Origin: Cyrtodaria siliqua | Lineage: Eukaryota > Mollusca > Bivalvia > Adapedonta > Hiatellidae | DNA length: 64,000 bases | NCBI GenBank assembly: GCA_037043455.1 | Contig: JAWPHD010003069.1 | Location: forward strand, 1-64,000 | Direction of reading: 5' to 3' | Part shown: one piece after another, positions 55,650-64,000 of the stretch | Numbering within the stretch: position 1 is the first letter of the stretch | Layout: each line of letters opens with the position of its first letter | Program-made: the position numbers and the translations under genes | The notes under the pieces: generated by a model | Database searches by the model: none | Seen by the model: the letters and a program-made list of their open reading frames with translations, nothing else | What the model was told of the DNA's origin: nothing

Positions 55650-57255
55650 TTCTGAAGAGAACTTGTCGCCACTGGCTTTGCCCCTAGATGGAGGTGTTGG
55701 CAAGCTCATGAATGGTAGAAATAAATTTCTATTCAAAGTTCGAGACTTGCCATCTTCCCGTCGCACAACAAACACCGGAAGGTCGGCGTTTGGTTGCTGC
55801 TAAACCATGTATGGTTGTTCATTCCAGACATCAACAAATTTCTGCTTTCCTTTGAGGCCTACATTCCTGACCTGGTAGAGGCTTAGACTCACTCACCTTC
55901 TGATTATAGTAAATTTTGGCATTGATGCCACTACGAAGATTAGCACGTTTGTATACCTAGGGCAAGTCTGCTTCGAGCTTGCGCATGTAATCAGAAGGCG
56001 AGGAGCCACTAACGTGTTGTCGCTTTAGGCCAAGGAACATAGCTAACCTGGGATGACGTCCAAACAGTAGGAGGTATTGGGCATATCCTGCGCTTTCATG
56101 GCGTGTGGCATTATGCGTGTGCACAATGGTTGGAACAGATGCTTATCCTTCTTTTGGTCATTTTCTAGGGTCCCGAGCAATTGAAGAACCTGTTGCCTTG
56201 TGGATGGTAAGACGTTGTCCTCGATCGCTTCATCTCAACAATTATGCATAGCCTCTGTATGGCTCTCGACAAGAAGTTCTGTCCCCGATCGCTATGCAGT
56301 CTCTCCGGAAATCCATAATGAACGAGGAAGTTGTCAAATAGAACTCTTGCTGTAGTCCCGGTCTGATTCTTGGTTGGTATAGCCTGAGCGTAGCGAGTGA
56401 AGAGGTCGGTGATAACAAGTACATTCTCGAAACCTCCTTTAGATGCCTCAGGCGACAAGTAGTCGATGCACACCAGCTCCATAGATGCTGAAGAACCAAT
56501 ATTTACCAACCCTGTCGCAAGACTAGGTTATGTCTTTCGCCGAATGCACCTGCCACACCGACTCACCCACTGAGTCACATCAGCGTCCATTCCCGGCCAA
56601 TAGAATCACTCTTTAAACAGATAAGTTGTCCTGTCTCTTCCTAGGTGACCCATGTCATTATGGAGTGCTTCGAACACCGTCTTTATAGGTGACTCAGGCA
56701 GAACGATCTGTTCAACTGGCTCATCCCGTATGGCTCATTCACTCCGAAAGTACTTCCTGGCCTCGACAGATTGCCTTAGCAGCTGGTTCATACCCGATAG
56801 GATGCAAGTATTCTCCATAGACAAGGACTGGGGATGAGATGAGCTCTTCGATGACTGTTTCGAATGCCTGTTGTTGACTGCAAGTCCACTCAAATGGCAT
56901 TTTCTTTGCTTTCTTGTCTCATTTGGTGCAGTTACCTACTAAAAGATTGTTGAGTGGTCTAGCTATGTTGGCAAACCGTGGAACAAATTTCTTAAAATAT
57001 TACGCAAAACCCGAGGAAAGTTCTTACGTCCTTGTCATTTCTAGGTATTGGCCATTTTTGTAAGGCATCAATCTTGCATTGGTCGGTTTTGATACCGTCT
57101 TTGGAGACTACGTGACCCAGATAAGTGAGTTCACTTCTCAGAAATTCACATTTCGAAGCCTTAAGTTTGAAGGTTATGCTGATGCAGGCGGCTGAATACT
57201 GCTTTTAGGCATTCTAGATGTTGCTCAAATGAGAACAATATCTGCAAAATACTTT
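55650..57255 (-). pseudogene. Ty3/gypsy retrotransposon pol remnant
   Basis: Read on the minus strand in changing frames, the order is normal for Ty3/gypsy. The end of the reverse transcriptase (SKCEFLRSELTYLGHVVS, about 57150-57090) is followed by RNase H (MPFEWTCSQQQAFETVIEEL, about 56900). Next come the HHCC zinc region (FYWPGMDADVTQWVSRCGRC, about 56590) and the integrase core (VCIDYLSPEASKG, VITDLFTRYAQAIPTK, HSDRGQNF, 56509-56170). A C-terminal tail (PVFVVRREDGKSRTLNRN, about 55760) ends it. Frameshifts and stops are frequent and no LTRs or gag were recognised, so it is an old, dead fragment. Confidence 0.88.
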
Positions 57256-57278
57256 GCTATGTTGACATTGCAGATGAT

Positions 57279-57370
57279 CAAATGTCACAGGTAAAATGTG
57301 CAGTCAGACTGGGGCTCGAACGGGGGACCTTCATACTACTGTTTCGACCAACTGAGGTAACCGACCAGAC
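57279..57370 (-). mobile_element. SINE family B, diverged copy
   Basis: It keeps AATGTCACAGG, GGGGCTCGAACGGGGGACCT and ACTGAGGTAACCG of the family but has a deletion in the D-arm region. Confidence 0.65.
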
Positions 57371-57518
57371 AATACAACATCAATCTACCTGTTAGATATC
57401 TATGAACTGTGACATGTTCCCCCTACAGATTGTATTCCATCCTCGAATGTCCATGGGTACTACTAATCATTTGCATGTTTCTCAGAGTATACTCAGTCAC
57501 GTGAGTGCCGGAATCTCC

Positions 57519-57600
57519 AAATGTCACACTGATAGAAAAATGTGCAGCCAGACCGGAACATTTGGACTACTGTTCCAATGCTCAACCGACTGGACAATGC
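57519..57600 (-). mobile_element. SINE family B relic
   Basis: AATGTCACACTGATAGAAAA and TGTGCAGCCAGACCGG match the family, but the B box is deleted. It is the most decayed of the four copies. Confidence 0.55.
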
Positions 57601-57869
57601 AACATCAGTCTACCTGTTAGATATCTATGAACAGTGATACAAACAAGGAACATACACAATTACACATAGACTCACCAAAAGCAAATAAATCATTAGGAAA
57701 CAACATCAAGATAAGTTTTATGACGTACAAAACATGTAGTCTGGCCTCAAGTACTGCTGCGCCTTATGGTCTTCCCACAATGAATGCTAGATAAACCAGA
57801 AGCTGTCCAACCCAAGGTTTAATTGTGTTTGTTGTTTTACGTCATTTTCCACACATGCAAGGTTATATA

Positions 57870-58015
57870 TATATATGACGGTCAATTTTTTGTTGTGGAG
57901 CCAGACCACCCATTTTTCCTGGGTAGAAGCAGTACTTTACACTTCCCGCCATCCTTAAGAACCGACACTTCCTCACAAGTCGAGCGGTGAGAGGCAAAGG
58001 TTCCCAAGGATTAAA
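57870..58015 (-). mobile_element. tRNA-derived SINE, family C (body part)
   Basis: TATGACGGTCAATTTTTTG, GGAGCCAGACCACCC and TTTTCCTGGGTAGAAGCAG match 9510-9680. The tRNA-like head is degenerate. Confidence 0.6.
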
Positions 58016-58738
58016 AAGCATCACAGCAAACAGACTTCAAGCCTCTTGAGATGCTTTACTCCCTAATAGAAAAAGAATTGACCAACAACTCATATGTAAA
58101 CGGATAAGGAAGAATTACAACACTCATCGGGGTTTGAACTCAGAAATACTGCATGTGAAGAGGGCACTCTACCGATATCACCATGAAAGCTAGGGGAGAC
58201 ATTAGTAACACTTATAAACCTATTTGTTATCCATTACCTGGTCCGAGTATTAACTCATACCCCATCCAATCCCTTCTCCAAGAAGCAAAAACGAGATTGG
58301 CTGGGGGTATGAAATAAAACCTTTTTGGCTTAACGATTTTGCATATTGTAAAATTAAAACATGTAATAGGTAATTTTAAAGAGGTTATAGCATTTTATCA
58401 GTAAAAAAATGTTTTTAAAAGTGTTTTATTGTCGAAATATCCGTTATAAAATCCTGCTAATATAAGCTTTCCCATCGCTTAATGGAATTAAGGCGGGACC
58501 ACGCGATGCTGTTTACATATACCCAACTGAGTCCTAATACACAGATACATGTAGCAGGCTATCCATTTGTTATAAGATTACCAACAACATTGTAGCTATC
58601 CAACTTGAAGACTACTTAACGGTGATAAACAGTTGAGATACATTTAATTTTGAGCACAACATAATAAACATACTTCCGCAGAACAATTATAGTTCACTGG
58701 AATGGCATTCCCCAGATATCCCCAACCTAACCAAAATA

Positions 58739-58934
58739 CAGTACAGCTCACGCGAAACTTACACTTTACTCGATTCGCCGAGTTTGGTTATATCAAGTGC
58801 CGCGCAGATCTATGCAGAGTCGTGTTTGGATTACCATTCCGAGTCGTTTTATCACCAAAACTCAAATTACGCAATTTGTAAATTCCTCACTCAGTGTGAA
58901 AGAGTTAAGTGTGGGTTTCACGTGAGCTGTACTG
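58739..58934. mobile_element. 196-bp Tc1/mariner-type MITE
   Basis: The ends CAGTACAGCTCACGCGAAAC and (complement) CAGTACAGCTCACGTGAAAC are near-perfect inverted repeats with TA outside both (58737-58738 and 58935-58936). It is inserted in the old LINE relic and is the intact relative of the split element at 45042-50631. Confidence 0.88.
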
Positions 58935-59070
58935 TAGAGCTGTTCAACTCTACAGTTAACAGTGTAAAACATACCTCACCTTAAATGGTTCCTGTTGTTT
59001 TTATTTTTAACCTTAATAACCAAATTATCACTGCTTTTGTTCTAATAACGTCTTTGTCAGATGCATCATC

Positions 59071-59434
59071 CCTAGGTCACCATAAAAGTCAGGATCTTCT
59101 CTCTATACAGCCTATGTAGAATCCCTGGGTCACCATAAAAGTCACGATCTTCTCTCTATACAGCCTATGTAGAATCCCGGGGTCACCATAAAAGTCACGA
59201 TCTTCTCTCTATACAGCCTATGTAGAATCCCTAGGTCACCATAAAAGTCACGATCTTCTCTCTATACAGCCTATGTAGAATCCCGGGGTCACCATAAAAG
59301 TCACGATCTTCTCTCTATACAGCCTATGTAGAATCCCTGGGTCACCATAAAAGTCACGATCTTCTCTCTATACAGCCTATGTAGAATCCCTAGGTCACCA
59401 TAAAAGTCACGATCTTCTCTATACAGCCTATGTA
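59071..59434 (+). repeat. 53-bp minisatellite, about 7 units
   Basis: Units contain GGTCACCATAAAAGTCACGA and TCTTCTCTCTATACAGCCTA then TGTAGAATCCC, differing mainly at a CTGG/CTAG/CGGG site. The first unit coincides with the 3' UTR of the LINE relic (CATCCCTAGGTCACC), so the array seems to have grown from the LINE end. The last unit lacks one CTCT. Confidence 0.92.
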
Positions 59435-59954
59435 GAAATATTTTGTACAATAAAATAATCTTCCGACCAACCTACCCTAAATTCCCATTTTAGCAGAAAC
59501 AAAAGTTGTTTTTTAGCCTTTTGTGTAGCAGTGCCACTTGACTTCCCAAAACACACATATCGCAGTGCCTACATCATGTAAAACATACCTATGCTTGAAA
59601 GTAATCCTGTGGAAAATACAGATTTAATATTAAAGATTATTCTTCCTAAAGATTGACAGTAAGAGTTAATCAGTTTATTTAGTAAAAGAAGACAACAATC
59701 CTGAATAAACAATTTCAAAAAGACCCCGGCAAGTTTGCCTACAAGCAAAATTAATACGTGAATAACATAGTTGTTATCTTGATAATTGAAAAGTAACAAA
59801 AATTCAGCTTCTGAATATGATAACTTAGTAACCAATTTAGATTTTTACCAAATTTAAATTTGAATGTTAGTTTCAATAATATCTTAGATGAGTTTGACAA
59901 TGTGCAAATAGATTAAAGAGTTATTGCCCTTGATGAAGGTAGACCGGAACTTCT
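59435..59954. other. SRA1 intron sequence with a MITE fragment
   Basis: 59462-59510 resembles the right end of 51549-51947. The rest shows nothing recognisable. Confidence 0.4.
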
Positions 59955-60514
59955 ACTTCTTGAAAACAATAAGTGATATTGACTTGGGTCTTTTTCTAAA
60001 ATGATCAGAATGACATGAGGTTGATCGATGTCGAAAATTATTTTGAATCAACATTAAACATGGCTGCCAGCGACCATCTTTGTTTACGTATAATTATATA
60101 GTAAAAACTTATAGTGACTACTCCTCTGAAACTACTTGACGGATTTTCATGAAACTTCACGAGTGTTGCTCTTGATGTATAGTTGATCCTTTCAAATGTG
60201 AAATTCAAGATGGCCACCAAAGCTAAAAAAACTAATTTTTAGCGACTACTTCTTGAAAACTATAAGTGATATTGATATGGGACTTTTTCTAAAAAGATCA
60301 GCATGACATGATATTGGTCCTTGTTGAACATTATTTTGATTCAACGTTAAACATGGCTTCCAGCGGCCATCTTTGTTTACATAGAGTTATATAATAAAAA
60401 CTTGTAGCGACTACTCCTCTGAAACTACTTAACAGATTTTCTTGAAACTTCACAGGAATGCTGATCTAGCTAACAAAACCTATCAGTAGAGCTTCAAGGT
60501 CATTGACCTTTTGT
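59955..60514 (-). mobile_element. Core-repeat element family 1, copy 6 (truncated)
   Basis: The inverse orientation of copies 1-5, ending at the right with CAGTAGAGCTTCAAGGTCAT and TGACCTTTTGTT. It has three signature sites (TAGCGACTA type) and no GACGGAC end on the left, so it lacks one terminus. Confidence 0.85.
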
Positions 60515-60681
60515 TTTGTTATATGGCATTGAAACTACTGCATTTATTTGGCATAGTTTGCAACGTTTTTACTATTATATTCTATTGAAGATTTTATTTT
60601 GATGTTGAGTTTTTGTGCATCAGAGTTGAATGAACAAAATCATTTGTAACTTTAGGTTTAATTGCTCCGTGATTGTTCCAG

Positions 60682-60819
60682 GTAACCCCGACAGAGGATG
60701 GAATGATCCCCCAATGTTTAACTTTGCGCCCGGGACACAGCATCAAGGATCTCCCAGACGAACACTGAATAAAAGGGTGGCCTATCCCATCACAGGAACA
60801 GCTCAGCCTGGACATGCTG
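60682..60819 (+). CDS. SRA1: SRA1 exon 2 (GWNDPP motif)
   Basis: The exon completes GGT at a TTGTTCCAG acceptor and reads NPDRGWNDPPMFNF, then GSPRRTLNKRVAYP, ending at GCTG|GTATAA in phase 1. The block G-N-x-x-RGWNDPP-x-F followed by a G-x-PRR-x-LxKRVA-x-P stretch is the conserved N-terminal signature of SRA1 proteins. GWNDPP also occurs in SEC31, but the PRR...KRVA block and the position nine codons from the start favour SRA1. 138 bases keep the phase on both sides. Confidence 0.88.
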
Positions 60820-60927
60820 GTATAAACATCAATAAATCCCTTTAATTGTTACTGTTTTTCCATATGCCAACCTTAAATTTTCTAAGGAAGAAGAATTTTC
60901 TTATGGCTATAAAACAAAGAGCTCTAA

Positions 60928-61085
60928 GCTTGTCTGGGTAGTGCAGTTTATAGAACAATTACTTCTCACTGATGCAACCTGGGTTCGATTTCCCATCTCA
61001 GCATTGTAAAAGAGATGGTGCAGTGGTTCGACACCTGGGTTTTTCCCGGGTTTGTGGGATTTCTCCCACATCAAGACTATTAATA
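60928..61085 (+). mobile_element. tRNA-derived SINE, family D
   Basis: GCTTGTCTGGGTAGTGCAG (A-box-like) and CCTGGGTTCGATTTCCCATC (B box) lie about 40 bases apart. They are followed by TGGTGCAGTGGTTCGACACC and GGGATTTCTCCCACATCAAG. It is in SRA1 intron 2, same strand as the gene. Confidence 0.7.
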
Positions 61086-61165
61086 TGTCGCGTGTCGTCG
61101 AGAGTGATTTGTATAAGCTATATACACGTAGCTTCTTAATCAGTGTAAAATAAAGGTTAGACGTT

Positions 61166-61307
61166 ATGAAAACTGCCATTAAGATTAACACTAATAAATT
61201 AAACATCAGCGTAGGTTTACTTTACAGAACTGTTGTATGAAAACTGCCATTAAGATTAATACTAATAAATTAAACATCAGCGTAGGTTTACTTTACAGAA
61301 CTGTTGT
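61166..61307 (+). repeat. 71-bp tandem duplication
   Basis: Two adjacent 71-base copies begin ATGAAAACTGCCATTAAGAT and differ by a single base in the part compared, so the duplication is recent. Confidence 0.92.
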
Positions 61308-61449
61308 GTACACAAGCATACCTGTAAATAAATATTTCCAGATAAATTCGAACTGATCAAATAAGTGCCGACGAAGATTTGAAAAATTAGAAGCAATTTT
61401 TACCATACAGAGTACATTATTTTTGAGGATTGATTGATTATTGTTGCAG

Positions 61450-61838
61450 TTCTAAATCCTATTCAAGGACCACCTGTTTTGAACCCAGTGTTGTCGGCAG
61501 ATGTTCGAGGACCACCATTACCTCCCCCAAACCCTGTCATACCAATCGGCCTTCGAGACACGCCCCTTGGCAACCAATGTCCTCCAATCAGTCCGGTGCA
61601 GCTTCTCCCACCAGCTGCTGATTCTTCCACACCACAGACGGTTCCCCTGCTAGTGCCTGGACTTGTACTCAGCAAACCTCCAACTCAGTGTGACGAGGAA
61701 CCAGTACCAGCTGCTGTATTGGAGGAGAGGTTGGAGGAGTTAATGTCAAGGTTAGGTCTAAATGATGACACTCAGGTACTGCAACAGAACATGGATACAT
61801 TCGATGCTGTGTTGGACAAGTATAGAAATATACTCACT
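61450..61838 (+). CDS. SRA1: SRA1 exon 3 (Pro-rich linker, start of helical domain)
   Basis: The acceptor TATTGTTGCAG completes a Val codon and 129 codons follow, ending at ACT|GTAAGT in phase 0. The first two thirds are Pro-rich (LNPIQGPPVLNP, RGPPLPPPNPV). The last third turns helical (EERLEELMSRLGL, DTFDAVLDKYRNIL), matching the beginning of the C-terminal SRA1 helical bundle, which is related to SEC31. The linker is longer than in vertebrate SRA1. Composition and codon use are unlike the surrounding AT-rich DNA, supporting selection. Confidence 0.88.
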
Positions 61839-62400
61839 GTAAGTTGAGGCAGTTTCTTTCTTTTATTCTATAAATACAGACCTGAATGAACACATTAGGC
61901 TGCATTAGGTACTACTTTCATACATCTTTAAATTTAAAGAAATTAACCCGCCAAATAATGGCAAAGTTACACTTCCAAACAGTTAATCAAATCTATATAA
62001 TGTATATGTGCCAATTGAAAGTATAGATTTATTCAAGGTTTCTAAAATACCTATGATTGAATATGCTTAAAGTGAATTTTGAGTTGGTAACTTAATTTCG
62101 ATGCTCCAGTTTTGATGTTTGGCCTCGCTTGTTTAAACCGTTTAAATTGTGTCTTTACTCTATAGAGCTTGGATTCTCAAAATATGTAAGTTATATAATA
62201 TACATCTTCGTCAGTAGGTTTAGAAATGGTGTAAATGTACTCTGAATTTCACATTTCTAGTATTAAAATGCAGTAAGATTACACATAAGGTAACATTATT
62301 CTTCAATGCTTTGATTCAACTGGAGTCTTATTCTTTTTCTGTTTTGAAAAGCTTTTAACTATTCATACAGTATTACTATTACAAGCAAAAGGTGTTTCAG

Positions 62401-62509
62401 ATGAAAGTCTGTGATGAAATCAAGAAGAAACTGGAGTTGTTCGAGGAAAGATGGAATAAAGGCTTACTCAGTGAACTTGTGAAAGTACGGATAACACATT
62501 TAGCCACAG
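62401..62509 (+). CDS. SRA1: SRA1 exon 4 (helical domain)
   Basis: The acceptor is GGTGTTTCAG, phase 0. It encodes MKVCDEIKKKLELFEERW and KGLLSELVKVRITHLAT plus one base, ending at CACAG|GTATAG in phase 1. V-C-D-(D/E)-I-x-x-(R/K)-L-x-L-(L/F)-x-E-x-W-x-x-G-x-L-S is the core of the SRA1 C-terminal domain. The remaining helices must be in one or more exons to the right of the window. Confidence 0.88.
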
Positions 62510-62712
62510 GTATAGTATACTAATGAAAATACAGTGTCTAATGTTAAAGGCCGAGCACTACCAAGATCATTTCAGGCGTAGACATTTCTAAGTAAAAAGT
62601 GTTTATTATACCCATTGCCAACAAAGTTGAAGGTGGGGTATACTTGTTTGAGCTTGTCCGTCCTCCCGGTGTCCGTCTGTAGACCAACATTTTAAGGACC
62701 TGGATTGTTTTT
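62510..62712. other. SRA1 intron 4, start
   Basis: 62600-62700 contains ACCCATTGCCAACAAAGTTG, AAGGTGGGGTATAC and GTCCGTC-type sequence, probably one end of another element abutting the core-repeat copy at 62713. Confidence 0.45.
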
Positions 62713-63617
62713 AGCTCGACTGATCAGAGATCAGCAGAGCTTATGCCGTGTTGCGGCGTCCGGCGTCCGTCTGTCCGTCCGTAAACTTTTATTTGTAGCG
62801 ACTACTCCTCTGAAACTACTGGATGGATATTCATGAAACTTTACAGAAATGTTGCCCTTGAAGTCTAGTTGATCCTAGCAAAAATTCATGTTGATGTGAA
62901 ATCCAAAATGGCCACCAAAGCTAAAAATAGATTTTTAAAATACAAGTTTGTAGCGACTACTTCTTGAAAACTGTAAGTGATATTGATATGGGACTTTTTC
63001 TAAAATGATCAGCATGACATGATGTTGGTCCTGGTCGAAAATCGTTTTGATTAGACGTTAAACATGGCTGCCAGCCGCCATCTTTGTTTACATAGTTATA
63101 TAATGAAAACTTGTAGCGACTACTCCTTTGAAACTACTTGGCGGATTTTCATGAAACTTTACAGGAATGTTGCTCTTAATGTCTTATTGATCCTAGCAAA
63201 ATTTCAGGTCGGCCGGAAATTCAAGATGGCCGCCACAGCTAAAAATAGATTTTCAAAATACAAGTTTGTAGCGACTGCTTCTTGAAAACTATAAGTGATA
63301 TTGATATGGGACTTTTTTTAAAATGATCAGCATGACATGATGTTGGTCCTTGTCAAAAATCTAGCGGCCATCTTTGTTTACATAGAGTTATATAATGAAA
63401 ACTTGTAGCGACTACTCCTCTGAAACTACTTGACAGATTTTCATGAAACTTCACAGGAATCTCTTGATGTCTAATTGATCCTAGCAAAATTTCAGGTCGG
63501 CCGGAAATTCAAGATGGCTGCCACGGCTAAAAATAAATTTTCAAAAAAAAGTTTGTAGCGACTACTTCCTGAAATCAAAATCAATCAGTAGAGCTTCAAG
63601 GTCATTGGCCTCTTGTT
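62713..63617 (-). mobile_element. Core-repeat element family 1, copy 7
   Basis: A complete inverse copy: AGCTCGACTGATCAGAGATC and CGTCCGTCTGTCCGTCCG at the left, CAGTAGAGCTTCAAGGTCAT and TGGCCTCTTGTT at the right. Between them are about 2.5 dimer units, with one unit shortened by a deletion near 63360. It lies in SRA1 intron 4. Confidence 0.9.
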
Positions 63618-63812
63618 ATATTTGCCATGCTGATCAATCAGATGTGAAGATGTCAGCAAAGAAAAAGATTTTTGATTCAATCCGTTTTACACGAGTTATG
63701 GCCCTTTGTTTTTTTAATCTATATATATTATATATATTAGGCGCCAACATCTTGTGTTTTAACTCCTCATACATATTAAGGTGGATTGTTGTACATGCTA
63801 ATTAAGTATGAT
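63618..63812. other. SRA1 intron sequence
   Basis: ACGAGTTATGGCCCTTTGTT recalls family-2 core repeats. Otherwise featureless. Confidence 0.4.
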
Positions 63813-64000
63813 TAGGGTTCTGAAAATATTTAGAAAATCCATTTGCCCAAGTGTCACTTGCCCCACATTTAAGAATGCCTGCCCCAAAATTTGGAGTTGT
63901 ACCATTATTTGTGTGATGTGTGTTAAACAGGAAGGACAGCCACATAATTGGACCGTTATAATTAGTTGGAAAAGAAAGGGAGAATGCATTTTATTGTATT
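63813..64000 (+). mobile_element. Left end of the CAGGGTTC hAT-like family (cut by window end)
   Basis: AGGGTTCTGAAAATATTT, TCACTTGCCCCACATTTAAG, GTACCATTATT and AAGAAAGGGAGA follow in the same order as 46190-46400. The first base of the terminal repeat is changed (T for C). It continues past the window. Confidence 0.8.

Larger units (their letters stand above)
57645..59070 (+). pseudogene. Old relic of the same LINE family, interrupted
   Basis: Segments at 57645-57815, 58018-58110, 58558-58738 and 58935-59070 align in order with the C-terminal third of the reverse transcriptase frame and 3' UTR of the element at 47-49 kb. Shared phrases include AAAGCAAATAAATCATTAGG, GAGATGCTTTACTCC, TTGTAGCTATCCAACTTGAA, CTGTTGTTTTTATTTTTAA and GTCTTTGTC. 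It is interrupted by a SINE-like block (57870-58015), a tRNA-like stretch near 58130-58190 and a MITE (58739-58934). It is far more decayed than the 47-kb copy. Confidence 0.75.
54997..60681 (+). other. SRA1: SRA1 intron 1
   Basis: It is bounded by matching phase-1 splice sites. It contains two SINE-B copies and two relics, a Ty3/gypsy pol remnant, an old LINE relic, a MITE, a 53-bp minisatellite and a minus-strand core-repeat element, all listed separately. No further exon was recognised. Confidence 0.7.

Noticed and set aside
60682..62509. SEC31 as the identity of the plus-strand gene
   Set aside because: GWNDPP and a helical C-terminal domain occur in SEC31 too. But the block lies nine codons from the start and is followed by PRR-x-L-x-KRVA, there is no WD40 region, and VCDEI-type exon 4 matches SRA1.

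Overview
The window is AT-rich, intron-rich animal DNA, almost certainly from a bivalve mollusc. The grounds are: exons with canonical GT/AG splice sites, sparse coding sequence, several tRNA-derived SINE families, and a dense population of elements built from tandem ~135-165 bp core repeats, the architecture described for bivalve 'pearl'-type elements. The species cannot be fixed from sequence alone.

Two host genes are supported, arranged head to head. On the minus strand is STIM, the ER calcium sensor of store-operated calcium entry. Exon 1 (54325-54469) encodes a signal peptide and exon 2 (19349-19470) encodes the luminal Cys-x6-Cys pair and a canonical EF-hand loop; the ~35 kb between them is intron 1. 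On the plus strand is SRA1 (steroid receptor RNA activator protein), with exons at 54969-54996, 60682-60819, 61450-61838 and 62401-62509 and at least one further exon beyond the right edge. The start codons are 499 bp apart, so 54470-54968 is probably a shared bidirectional promoter. The later STIM exons were not found; they lie to the left of the window or were missed in 1-19348.

Most of the rest is mobile DNA. (i) Seven copies of one core-repeat family carry the signature GTAGTCGCTACAA and end in AGCTCTACTGA/TCAGTAGAGCT inverted repeats; at least five other families have core repeats of similar length. (ii) Many TIR elements have readable target-site duplications: TA-flanked Tc1/mariner-like MITEs, hAT-like elements with 8-bp duplications, and CAGGG/CAGTG-ended elements with 5-bp duplications. 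(iii) tRNA-derived SINEs fall into at least four families. (iv) One 5'-truncated non-LTR retrotransposon keeps an intact reverse transcriptase frame (47106-49175), and an old relative lies at 57645-59070. (v) A decayed Ty3/gypsy pol remnant is on the minus strand (55650-57255). (vi) There are 18-, 43- and 53-bp minisatellites.

The most informative structures are a four-level nest of insertions at 45042-50631; a long-TIR element (28602-30776) carrying a spliced GDS-motif (SGNH-hydrolase-like) exon and itself nested in an hAT-like element; a 4-kb TIR element (31344-35307) carrying a frameshifted THAP zinc-finger exon; and a promoter-plus-first-exon cassette present twice in opposite orientation (14295-15375 and 33052-34085). 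No CRISPR array, functional tRNA, rRNA or complete autonomous DNA transposon was seen.
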